Below the pieces are notes generated by a model. That model was not told the DNA's origin. It saw only the letters and a list, made by a program, of their open reading frames with translations, and searched no databases. This document shows, piece by piece, positions 1 to 6,558 of a DNA stretch of 9,683 nucleotides. The position numbers and the translations under genes were made by a program. Numbering within the stretch: the first letter of the stretch is position 1; each line of letters opens with the position of its first letter. Source of the stretch: Bacilli bacterium (GTDB taxonomy: Bacteria; Bacillota_I; Bacilli_A; RF39; UBA660); NCBI GenBank assembly GCA_016297695.1, contig JAEDGC010000056.1:1-9683 (forward strand). Direction: 5' to 3'.

Positions 1-30
1 AACTTAATAACATTAAATATGTATAGTATT

Positions 31-67
31 AAGGGCATAGAAATCAACCTCTATGTCCCTTTTTTTT
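31..67 (+). terminator. Rho-independent terminator
   Basis: The arm AAGGGCATAGA (31-41) pairs with TCTATGTCCCTT (50-61) through about 11 base pairs with one bulged T at position 56. The loop is 8 nt, and an uninterrupted T run follows to position 67. It should end a unit entering from the left, whose gene is outside the window, and separates it from the promoter at 91-119. The reverse strand has no T tract on the other side, so it looks unidirectional. Confidence 0.85.
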
Positions 68-90
68 AAAAAAAAATGTAGAGAAAAATC

Positions 91-119
91 TTGTAATATT
101 TACTAATGTATCATATAAT
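91..119 (+). promoter_or_regulatory. Sigma-70/sigma-A type promoter
   Basis: TTGTAA (91-96) and TATAAT (114-119) are separated by 17 bp, a near-consensus housekeeping promoter. The expected transcription start is near 126. That rules out an upstream in-frame ATG at 106 for the next gene, because that ATG lies inside the promoter, and supports the start at 148. Confidence 0.8.
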
Positions 120-147
120 ATATGTATCGATGAAGGAGATATATTAT

Positions 148-963
148 ATGGGTAGAAAAATGATTGATTTAACAAACAAAAAAATTGGTAATTTATTAGT
201 AATTGAAAGAGATTATGAAAAATCTTTAAAAAGACCTTTTTGGAAATGCCAATGTGATTGTGGGAATATAAAAACAATTTCTTCAGCACATTTACTTAAT
301 GGTCAAACAAAATCTTGTGGTTGTAAAAATAAAAAACCATTAGAAGGTAAAAAATTTGGAATGTGGCTTGTTATTGAAAAAATAAAAAAAGGTCCACATA
401 AAGGTTTATGGAAATGCCAATGTGAATGTGGAAATATAGGGTATGTTAATTCATCCAATTTAATAAATAATAAATCAAAATCTTGTGGTTGCTTTCAAAA
501 AAAAATCATTATCAAAAGATTAACAACACATAATATGACAAACACAAAATTATATCGAATTTATTATGGCATGAAAACTAGATGTTATAATGAAAATGAT
601 AAAAGATATAAAGATTATGGTGGAAGAGGCATTATTATATGTGATGAATGGAAAAATAATTTTTTAAATTTTTATAATTGGGCAATAAGTAATGGTTATG
701 AACATAACCTAACTATTGATAGAATTGATAATGATGGAAATTATGAACCTAGTAATTGTAGATGGGTAGAAAATAAAATTCAAAGTAACAACAGAAGAAA
801 TAATATTTATTTTGAGTTTTTAGGCTTTAAAAAAACATTAAAACAATGGACTGATTTTATGAATTGGAATTATAAAAAATATTATGGTAGATATTCAAGA
901 GGATACATTACATTTAAAGAACAAGACATTAAATTAATAATAAAAAAACTGAAAGGAGATTAA
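148..963 (+). CDS. Putative homing endonuclease-like protein with two tandem zinc-ribbon modules
   Basis: This 271-aa protein begins with two copies of a module of about 56 residues. Each has the pattern (W)KCQC(D/E)CGN followed by TKSCGC or SKSCGC. The cysteines are C34, C36, C38, C57, C59 and C90, C92, C94, C113, C115, a pattern suggesting metal-bound DNA-binding fingers. Residues about 135-217 carry the phage signature YRIYYGMKTRCYN, YGGRGIIICDEW, TIDRIDNDGNYEPSNCRW and QSNNRRN. It is commonly found in phage proteins annotated as HNH or AP2-like endonucleases; assignment to selfish endonucleases is from family knowledge. The last 50 residues resemble the short helix-turn-helix tail of such proteins (GFKKTLKQW, then GRYSRGYITFKE). 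The start at 148 is chosen over 106 because AAGGAG (133-138) precedes it at 9 nt and 106 lies in the promoter. The stop is 2 nt before the next start, and GAAAGGAGAT at its 3' end is that gene's ribosome binding site. Cleavage activity is inferred. Confidence 0.72.
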   Translation: MGRKMIDLTNKKIGNLLVIERDYEKSLKRPFWKCQCDCGNIKTISSAHLLNGQTKSCGCKNKKPLEGKKFGMWLVIEKIKKGPHKGLWKCQCECGNIGYVNSSNLINNKSKSCGCFQKKIIIKRLTTHNMTNTKLYRIYYGMKTRCYNENDKRYKDYGGRGIIICDEWKNNFLNFYNWAISNGYEHNLTIDRIDNDGNYEPSNCRWVENKIQSNNRRNNIYFEFLGFKKTLKQWTDFMNWNYKKYYGRYSRGYITFKEQDIKLIIKKLKGD

Positions 964-965
964 TT

Positions 966-1430
966 ATGACTTGTAAAAATATTTGTAGGCTTTGTAACAA
1001 TCTTATAGTTTCAACAGCAATAAATTTTGATCCTACAACAAATTCTTTAGATATTACTATACCAAATGGAGTTTATGGTAATGGAAGAAAAGTATGTATC
1101 GTTGTAGCACAAGCAATTCCAGGCTCAACAACTATTAATGCATTAGTAAATATTGTAGTAAATGGAATTAGATTTCCTTTACAAAAAAACTCATGTACTC
1201 AAGTTACAGCTTGTGAAATTAAATCAAGAACAAAATATTCAACATGTGTAGTAACAAATACAGTTAGTGGAGTATTTAGATTATTAGGAAATATTTACGC
1301 TACATGCCCAGACAATTTACTTGCATTACCTAGTGGAACTGTAACTACTCCTGCTGTTGCAAATGTTCAAGTTGCAGCAAGAACATCCACAACAAGAGCA
1401 ACAAAAAAGGAGGTAGTAGCAAATGAATAG
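966..1430 (+). CDS. Phage hypothetical protein, probable beta-rich virion component
   Basis: This 154-aa protein has no clear enzymatic motif. Its N-terminus is cysteine-rich (MTCKNICRLC, C3-x3-C7-x2-C10). The middle (about 15-120) is rich in V, I, T, N and G, as expected for beta structure (SLDITIPNGVYGNGRKVCIVVAQAIPG). The C-terminal 35 residues are Ala/Thr/Val-rich and end in a charged tail. From memory, similar proteins with the order IVVAQAIP, QVTAC, RTKYST and FRLLG recur in gut Firmicutes phages beside structural genes, often directly before a Tyr/Gly-rich protein like the next gene. That makes a minor capsid or decoration role plausible but unproven. AAAGGAGAT (952-960) lies 5 nt before the ATG. 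Its end overlaps the next gene by 8 nt, suggesting translational coupling. Confidence 0.72.
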   Translation: MTCKNICRLCNNLIVSTAINFDPTTNSLDITIPNGVYGNGRKVCIVVAQAIPGSTTINALVNIVVNGIRFPLQKNSCTQVTACEIKSRTKYSTCVVTNTVSGVFRLLGNIYATCPDNLLALPSGTVTTPAVANVQVAARTSTTRATKKEVVANE

Positions 1431-2106
1431 ATATTTAAAAGATCGAGCAATGAGAAGAAATGGGCGTATGCCAATGATGAATGATGGGAGAAATCCATAT
1501 GGTTCAAAAGGTGGTTATGTAACTCCTTCAAGGCGAGGGAGAGATAGAGGAATGGATTATGGTAATGATTATCCAGAATATTATAATGGAATGGATTATA
1601 AAACTAATCCCCAATATCCAAATGCAGATTATCATATGGGATATAAACAATATGGACAATATCCAATGCCTATGTACGAAATGTATGGCATAGGTGGTGT
1701 TCAACCAATGTATGATTATAATCAAGGTTATATGAATGATTATGCAAGAGGCAGAAGTCGTGATTATGGCTATGATTATGCTAGTAATGAAGAAGATAAA
1801 GAATGGGAAGAACATTTACATAAATGGATTGAAAAGCTAAAAAAATATGATAAGTTCAATATGCCAAAAGAAGAAATCATCAATAAAGCAAGATCTATGG
1901 ATGTAAAGTTCGATAAGTACAATGAACACGAATTTGTTGCAACATACTATATGATGATGAGTGATTACCCATCAATTATGAGTGATCCACATTTAGCATT
2001 AGCAATGGCAAAAGACTTTTTAGAGGGAAAAAATACTGAGTTAAAAGGTTCAGAAAAACTATGTGCTCACTTCTATGAAATCGTAAAAGGTGGAGAAGAA
2101 GATTAA
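1423..2106 (+). CDS. Phage protein with Tyr/Gly/Met/Arg-rich N-terminus and helical C-terminal domain
   Basis: The 227-aa protein has two parts. Residues 1-118 are low complexity, dominated by Y, G, M, D, N and R (repeated DYG, MDY and QYP units), and are probably disordered. Residues about 122-223 form a charged helical domain (EWEEHLHKWIEKLKKYDKFN, then ATYYMMMSDYP, then LAMAKDFLEG and EKLCAHFYEIVKG). From memory this C-terminal pattern recurs in a family of uncharacterised phage proteins near structural genes, some with similar low-complexity N-termini. The function is unknown; a virion-assembly or scaffold-like role is inferred from position only. The start is set by AAAAGGAGG (1405-1413), 9 nt upstream and inside the previous gene's 3' end, with which it overlaps by 8 nt. 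Confidence 0.75.
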   Translation: MNRYLKDRAMRRNGRMPMMNDGRNPYGSKGGYVTPSRRGRDRGMDYGNDYPEYYNGMDYKTNPQYPNADYHMGYKQYGQYPMPMYEMYGIGGVQPMYDYNQGYMNDYARGRSRDYGYDYASNEEDKEWEEHLHKWIEKLKKYDKFNMPKEEIINKARSMDVKFDKYNEHEFVATYYMMMSDYPSIMSDPHLALAMAKDFLEGKNTELKGSEKLCAHFYEIVKGGEED

Positions 2107-2133
2107 TAATTTGTAAAAAAAGAGGGTGATAAT

Positions 2134-2499
2134 ATGGCTTTTGTATATTACAACGCCAACCCAGACAATTTAAAATTACCAGATTGTGTGATTAGAGCAA
2201 TACAACTAGCAATGGATATTCCATATTCTGAAGTTGTAATGTTATTAAGAAATAATGCAGATTATTATAAGTGCAACGAATTATGTGTATGTTGTTATGA
2301 AAAGTTATTAGATAATGATTTTAAATTACCACATTTTATTGGAAATGGATTGACTGTTGATGAAATAGCAAAGCGTTCTCCTAACAATACGCTTTTAATA
2401 AGAATGGATGGTCATATTACATGTGCTATTAATGGGGTAGTATTTGATATTTTTGATTGTACAAATGAAATCGTAACTGACTTTTGGGTAGTTAAATAA
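2134..2499 (+). CDS. Small papain-like cysteine peptidase-like phage protein
   Basis: This 121-aa protein has the layout of compact papain-like (C39/NlpC-related) folds. A Cys at a helix N-terminus (LPDCVIRAIQLAM, C18) is followed 76 residues later by a His before a strand (DGHITCAINGVVFDIFDC, H94), with N100, D105 or D108 as possible third residue. The order N/DCV-RAI ... GHI/A ... GVV-D resembles small phage proteins that I recall as cysteine-peptidase-like hypotheticals. Residues 47-54 add a cluster of four cysteines (CNELCVCC), unusual for a cytoplasmic enzyme of this size and possibly metal-binding. There is no signal peptide or membrane segment. The AGAGGGTGA ribosome binding site starts about 13 nt before the ATG. 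As last gene before a terminator it belongs with the structural-type unit. Substrate is unknown; head maturation, wall entry or a transglutaminase-like role are all open. Confidence 0.65.
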   Translation: MAFVYYNANPDNLKLPDCVIRAIQLAMDIPYSEVVMLLRNNADYYKCNELCVCCYEKLLDNDFKLPHFIGNGLTVDEIAKRSPNNTLLIRMDGHITCAINGVVFDIFDCTNEIVTDFWVVK

Positions 2500-2508
2500 C
2501 AAAACAAC

Positions 2509-2553
2509 AAAGAAGATTTTAGTGTAAAAGCTAATTTCTTCTTTTATTTTTTT
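2509..2553 (+). terminator. AU-rich intrinsic terminator
   Basis: AAAGAAGA (2509-2516) pairs with TCTTCTTT (2537-2544), and TTAG (2519-2522) pairs with CTAA (2531-2534). A symmetric 2-nt T/T internal mismatch lies between them. A T-rich tail follows to 2553. The stem has few GC pairs, so it may be leaky, but its position between a stop codon and a consensus promoter supports a unit boundary. Confidence 0.65.
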
Positions 2554-2562
2554 AAAAAAATA

Positions 2563-2591
2563 TTGACACATTGTCTTATTAATGATATAAT
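2563..2591 (+). promoter_or_regulatory. Perfect consensus sigma-70/sigma-A promoter of the recombination operon
   Basis: TTGACA (2563-2568) and TATAAT (2586-2591) are exactly 17 bp apart, full consensus in both hexamers. Transcription should start near 2598. This puts an in-frame ATG at 2595 at or before the start site and supports the ATG at 2622 with its AAAGGAGG (2608-2615). Such strength suits early phage expression. No second promoter of this quality is visible until 9390, so the genes from 2622 to 9386 probably form one operon. Confidence 0.9.
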
Positions 2592-2621
2592 TAAATGCGA
2601 AGAGAAGAAAGGAGGAATAAA

Positions 2622-2984
2622 ATGGATGAAATAAAATATCGTGAGTATGTAAAATTATTAAATGATAATAAAGAACTACGAAAAAGAATCTATAAAGAAC
2701 TCATTAAAAAGGGTATAGATCATAATTTAAAAGGTTTTTATTATCTGCTTGACATTATTTCATTATGTGTATTAAAAAGAAAGCACTCATTTACGCCAAT
2801 AAAAGAGATATTTCCATTTATAGCACATAAGTATGGAATAAAAGAGTATAGTGTGCAAAGGCAATTACGATACACATGTACAATTAAAAATTATGGATTT
2901 TACGTGCCAAATGTTGTATGCTTTGATATATGGAAAAAAATAATTGATGAAGAAAATGAAAAGAAATTAAAGGAGAACAATTAA
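2622..2984 (+). CDS. Spo0A C-terminal-domain-like DNA-binding protein, putative transcription regulator
   Basis: This 120-aa protein resembles the effector (DNA-binding) domain of the sporulation regulator Spo0A without its receiver domain. The pattern IYKELIKKGIDHNLKGFYYL, then a helix (DIISLCV), then FTPIKEIFPFIAHKYGI and YSVQRQLRY follows the Spo0A-C order: IheiGvpahiKGYlYL, then ITKvLYPdIAKkf, then VERAIRHA. The recognition helix would be about residues 76-86 (EYSVQRQLRYT). It is the first gene after a perfect-consensus promoter and lies just before the ATPase gene. It may therefore control this operon or its own promoter, or interfere with host sporulation targets; both are inferences. 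The start at 2622 is preferred to 2595 because AAAGGAGG ends 6 nt before it and 2595 falls at the transcript start. Several Spo0A-C residues (the R pair of RAIRHA) are changed to QRQLRY. Confidence 0.7.
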   Translation: MDEIKYREYVKLLNDNKELRKRIYKELIKKGIDHNLKGFYYLLDIISLCVLKRKHSFTPIKEIFPFIAHKYGIKEYSVQRQLRYTCTIKNYGFYVPNVVCFDIWKKIIDEENEKKLKENN

Positions 2985-2985
2985 A

Positions 2986-4857
2986 ATGAAAATTGAAAAT
3001 TTGAAGATTGAAAATTTTAGAGGATTAAAAGATTTAGAATTTAATTTTAAAGATGGATTAAATTTGTTTAGTGGTTCAAATGGAATTGGAAAATCAACAG
3101 TAATTGATGCAATTATGTGGGTTTTATGCGATGAAACACTTGTTTATGGTAAACAAAGTGCTGATAATAGAAATCAAAATAATTTAAGAGATATTATAAA
3201 AGTTTCATTAAAACTTGATAATGGTTTAGAACTTGAAAGAACATATTATGACAAATACAAAGAAGATTTAGAAGGTAATTTACGCTATGACAAATTAGTA
3301 AATGAGTTTAAAATTAATGGAGCAAAATATGGTAGCAAAGAGTATTTTGATTATATAAAATATAATATTATTAAATTAGATAGAAATGTTATAATTCCAA
3401 AAGATTACAATTTAATTCGTAGTTTAATGGACTACAACTATTTTGGAAGTATTGATTATAAAATTTCAAGAGCATTGTTAGAAAAAGTTTTAAATTTGAA
3501 AACTGATGAAGAAATTGTGAATGAAGAACAATATGCACCAATTAAGACTGATATGCAATTATTAAAGTATGAGATTCAAAAAGTTATTAATAAATATAAA
3601 AATGTTATTGACACTTATGACAAAGATATTGCAAATAATGAGAGTTGGGTAAAAAATGCTCAAAAAAGTTTAGATTTAGAAGCATTAAATGAGTATGATG
3701 ATTTAATTGCAAAAAGAAATGAGTTGTTTAATGATAAAATCGAAAATAACCCTGAATATTTGGCTTGTAATCAACTTTTAGAAGAAACTCGTAAACTTAT
3801 TGGGGTAGAGCAACAAAAAGCATTAGAAACGATTTTTGGGGTTGAGAAGAAAATTAATGACCTAGTTGTTAAAGGAAATTTTAAAAATAATGAGATTACA
3901 AAAGTTGAAAATAAATTAAATGAGGCTAAAAAATTAATTAGTGAAAATGAAAATAAGATTGCTGAAACAACAAATTATATAAATACGCTTTTAAAAAGAG
4001 ATAAATTGGAATTTGAAGAAAAAACTTGTCCTAAATGTGGTTATTTATTAAACAAAAAAGAAAAAGATGATTATTTAGAAGTAATTAAAAAGGATTGCGA
4101 AAATAAAAAATCACAAATTGATCATTGGAAGGAACAAATAGAAAATAGCAAGAAAGTGATTAAGGAATGTGAAGAAGAATTGCAAAAGTTATTCAAAGAA
4201 AAAGAAACGCTAGGCAATCAATATTTCCAAGAAAAAGAAAATTTAGAGCAAGCGAAGAAAGAAAAAGAAAATAATTCAAAAGTTAAAGAGTTAGAATTAA
4301 AAGTAGAAGAAACTCAAAAGGAAATTAATTTGTTAGTTTCTAAATTTAACGTTGAAAAAAATGATAAATTTGCAGAATTAAATAATAAAATATCTGAACT
4401 TGAATCTATTAAAAATCAATATGAGAATATAAATAAAGTAAAAGAAAACATTAAGTTGTGGAAAAAGCAAAAAGCAATGAATGAAGTTAATATTGATTTA
4501 GCAAAATCATATAAAGCTAATAAATTGCAAATGATTAAAGATAATTTAAGTAGTGCGTTCCCAACTTTAGATATTGAAATTATTGAAGAAAATGAGAACA
4601 CAGGAGTTCAAAAAGAAGTTTGCTATTTGAAATTAAAAGGCGTTGAATACAAAGGAATTAATGATGGTCATAGAAAATTTATCGGAATTACATTTATCGA
4701 AAATTTAAAAGCAAAATTAAATTTAGAAGATATGCCAATTATTTTTGATAAGTTTGCTGATATTGATAACGAAAGATTAGATGAAATATTAAGTATTACA
4801 AAATCACAAGTGTTTGCTACACAAGTAACAAATGATAAAAAATTAACTTTAAAATAA
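2986..4857 (+). CDS. Rad50/SbcC/T4 gp46-like AAA ATPase
   Basis: This 623-aa SMC-like protein starts with MKIENLKIENFRGLKDLEF, the usual Rad50/RecF strand pattern, and has Walker A GSNGIGKST (30-38). Long K/E/N-rich coiled coils (about 190-345 and 355-510) flank a zinc-hook-like CPKC (C348, C351). The C-terminal ATPase half follows, with a signature-like GINDGHRKF (557-565) and Walker B MPIIFDKFADID (583-594). At 623 aa it is close to phage gp46 and much shorter than cellular SbcC. The residue after Walker B Asp588 is Lys589 rather than the canonical Glu; phage relatives often have DNA or DNAE here, so this may be a family trait. It should tether or open DNA ends for a nuclease. No Mre11/SbcD gene is adjacent; the nuclease partner may be one of the downstream nucleases (inference). 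AAAGGAG (2969-2975) lies 10 nt before the ATG. Confidence 0.88.
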   Translation: MKIENLKIENFRGLKDLEFNFKDGLNLFSGSNGIGKSTVIDAIMWVLCDETLVYGKQSADNRNQNNLRDIIKVSLKLDNGLELERTYYDKYKEDLEGNLRYDKLVNEFKINGAKYGSKEYFDYIKYNIIKLDRNVIIPKDYNLIRSLMDYNYFGSIDYKISRALLEKVLNLKTDEEIVNEEQYAPIKTDMQLLKYEIQKVINKYKNVIDTYDKDIANNESWVKNAQKSLDLEALNEYDDLIAKRNELFNDKIENNPEYLACNQLLEETRKLIGVEQQKALETIFGVEKKINDLVVKGNFKNNEITKVENKLNEAKKLISENENKIAETTNYINTLLKRDKLEFEEKTCPKCGYLLNKKEKDDYLEVIKKDCENKKSQIDHWKEQIENSKKVIKECEEELQKLFKEKETLGNQYFQEKENLEQAKKEKENNSKVKELELKVEETQKEINLLVSKFNVEKNDKFAELNNKISELESIKNQYENINKVKENIKLWKKQKAMNEVNIDLAKSYKANKLQMIKDNLSSAFPTLDIEIIEENENTGVQKEVCYLKLKGVEYKGINDGHRKFIGITFIENLKAKLNLEDMPIIFDKFADIDNERLDEILSITKSQVFATQVTNDKKLTLK

Positions 4858-4875
4858 ATATAAGGAGAAAAATTT

Positions 4876-5961
4876 ATGAATAGTAATTATGATGATATTT
4901 TTGCAATGGCTTCTAAAGAAGAAGTAAAAGAAGAAAAAAAGCAAGAAAAGACTATTGAAGAAAAAAAAGAAGATTTGTTTGAAACTTTAAAAAATATTAA
5001 AAATCAAAGACCAATTGAAGAAGATAAGAATTTAGAACCTAAAGTTGAAATTATTGAAAAACAAGAACCAAAACAAAATGTGGTTGTTGAGAAAAAAGAA
5101 GAAAAGAAAAATGCAGTTGCCAATAAAACGTTAGTTAGTACATTTTTAGACAAAGTTGTAGAATACGCACGAACAAGTGAAGAAGAATTAGACCAAAAAA
5201 CAAAAACATTATGTGTTGATATTATTACTACTGCCAACAAACAAGTTATGGCAAATAAATATAATTGGAGCAACATTGATGTGAATGGTTGTGGACTTTA
5301 TTCACAAATTAAACGCTATGCTAAATTAGGATTAAGTGTTGAACAAGATAAATTATATGTTGATATTAGAAATAATAATAAAACTGGAAAAATGGATATT
5401 TTTATTAAACCTCAATATCAAACATTAGAAAAATTAATGGTTAGATATTTTACTAAACCAATTTTAAGATTTAAAGAAGATGTAATTTGCATTGGTGATG
5501 AAGTTTTAGTTGAAGAAGATTTCTACACAGGATTAGATAAAATTGTAGGTCATAAACGTAATACACAAATAGATAGAAATAAATTAGATAATATTATCGG
5601 TGCATATAAAATTGCATATGTTAAAGAAGGCAACAATATTGTTCAATATGTTGTTAGAATTGATAAAAATAGAATTGAACGAGCTTATAAAGCAAGCCCA
5701 AGCAGAGAAAAAACAGTATGGAATTTAGATAGTGCAAAGATGATAAAGAAGACCTGCACGTGGGAAATGTGGAATGATAAGAACATTCGAGCATTTATGG
5801 TATATCCAGAGGAAATTGTGAACGATATTTCAATTCTAGCAGAAAGTCAAGAAATGGACTGGGCAAAAGAAACACAACATAAGAGTGTGGAAGAAGCCCA
5901 AGAGAATGTTGAAGTTAATGTTGCAACTGGCGAAGTTATAGAAATGGATTATGATAATTAA
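4876..5961 (+). CDS. recT: RecT family single-strand annealing protein
   Basis: This 361-aa protein anneals complementary single strands in phage recombination. Residues 1 to about 84 are K/E/N-rich and probably disordered, an unusually long lead. The RecT domain runs from about 85 to 315: helical TLVSTFLDKVVEYART, then QIKRYAKLGLSVEQDKLYVD, the core strand FIKPQYQTLEKLM (Q180, Y181), and later VWNLDSAKMIKKTC (M289, K291, K292, T293). The last part matches the family's conserved M-x-KKT segment. The C-terminal 45 residues are acidic. It follows the ATPase gene by 18 bp with AAGGAG (4862-4867) 8 nt before the ATG. Several nuclease genes downstream offer an exonuclease partner, as RecE or YqaJ is for other RecT proteins. 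A homing endonuclease now separates it from them. Confidence 0.9.
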   Translation: MNSNYDDIFAMASKEEVKEEKKQEKTIEEKKEDLFETLKNIKNQRPIEEDKNLEPKVEIIEKQEPKQNVVVEKKEEKKNAVANKTLVSTFLDKVVEYARTSEEELDQKTKTLCVDIITTANKQVMANKYNWSNIDVNGCGLYSQIKRYAKLGLSVEQDKLYVDIRNNNKTGKMDIFIKPQYQTLEKLMVRYFTKPILRFKEDVICIGDEVLVEEDFYTGLDKIVGHKRNTQIDRNKLDNIIGAYKIAYVKEGNNIVQYVVRIDKNRIERAYKASPSREKTVWNLDSAKMIKKTCTWEMWNDKNIRAFMVYPEEIVNDISILAESQEMDWAKETQHKSVEEAQENVEVNVATGEVIEMDYDN

Positions 5962-6558
5962 ATGCAAGAGATATGGGAAAATGTTATAAATTATGAGGGT
6001 TTATATAAAATTTCAAATTTAGGAAATGTTTATAGTTGTAAACAGAAAAAAAATTTAAAATTAAGAAATAGTTATGGCTATAAATATGTAATATTATATA
6101 AAAATAATGTTCCTAAATCATTTAGAGTACATCGTTTAGTAGGAATGAGTTTTATACCAAATCCTCATAACAAACCTCAAATTAATCACAAAAATGGAAT
6201 AAAAAATGACAATAATGTAGAAAATTTAGAATGGGTTACTATGAGTGAAAATAGGAAACATGCATATGATACTGGTTTACAACATCATAGTTACAAATCA
6301 ACTCTAGCATTATTATCATATAGAGAAACTAAAGAATTTAAAGAAAACAATTTAAAAACCTTACAAAAAGCTATTGATAAAAATAAAAAACCAGTCATAC
6401 AATATGATTTATTAGGTAACGTAATAAAAACTTGGGATTGTGTATTGTATGCAAGTAAAGATTTAAACATTGATAATAGTGATATAATAAAATGTTGTAG
6501 AGGCAAACTAAAAACTGCTGGTGGATTTATATGGAGATATAATAATGTTAGATATTAA
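5962..6558 (+). CDS. NUMOD4-HNH-NUMOD1 homing endonuclease
   Basis: This 198-aa free-standing homing endonuclease shows NUMOD4 at its N-terminus (EIWENVINYEGLYKISNLGN, residues 3-22). The HNH nuclease follows, with FRVHRLVGMSF (H57), PQINHKNGIKNDNN (H76) and VENLEWVTMSENRKHA (N88, H100). NUMOD1 lies at about 143-192 (KPVIQYDLLGNVIKTW, then SKDLNIDNSDIIKCCRGKLK and GGFIWRY). The family cuts intron-less or intergenic target sites to spread its own gene. Its ATG follows directly on the recT stop, with no convincing ribosome binding site, so expression probably depends on reinitiation after recT. The 3' end overlaps the next gene by 14 nt, and its codons for WRYNN include the GGAG that serves as that gene's ribosome binding site. 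It is an insertion in an otherwise functional operon, still in frame and apparently intact. Confidence 0.92.
   Translation: MQEIWENVINYEGLYKISNLGNVYSCKQKKNLKLRNSYGYKYVILYKNNVPKSFRVHRLVGMSFIPNPHNKPQINHKNGIKNDNNVENLEWVTMSENRKHAYDTGLQHHSYKSTLALLSYRETKEFKENNLKTLQKAIDKNKKPVIQYDLLGNVIKTWDCVLYASKDLNIDNSDIIKCCRGKLKTAGGFIWRYNNVRY

Noticed and set aside
44..289. Open frame of 81 codons on the - strand
   Set aside because: It crosses the terminator and promoter and the antisense of the endonuclease gene, and its Phe/Leu/Ile-rich composition is that of the complement of AT-rich coding sequence.
1528..1815. Open frame of 95 codons on the - strand with hydrophobic, membrane-like composition
   Set aside because: The Ile/His/Ser-rich product is the complement of the Tyr/Asn/Met-rich repeats of the + strand gene; no ribosome binding site or promoter supports it.
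2569..2584. Possible Spo0A box-like TTGTC and CATT/AATG inverted repeat within the promoter spacer at 2563-2591
   Set aside because: Only four of seven bases of the TGTCGAA box match and the inverted repeat has 4-bp arms, which is expected by chance in such AT-rich DNA.
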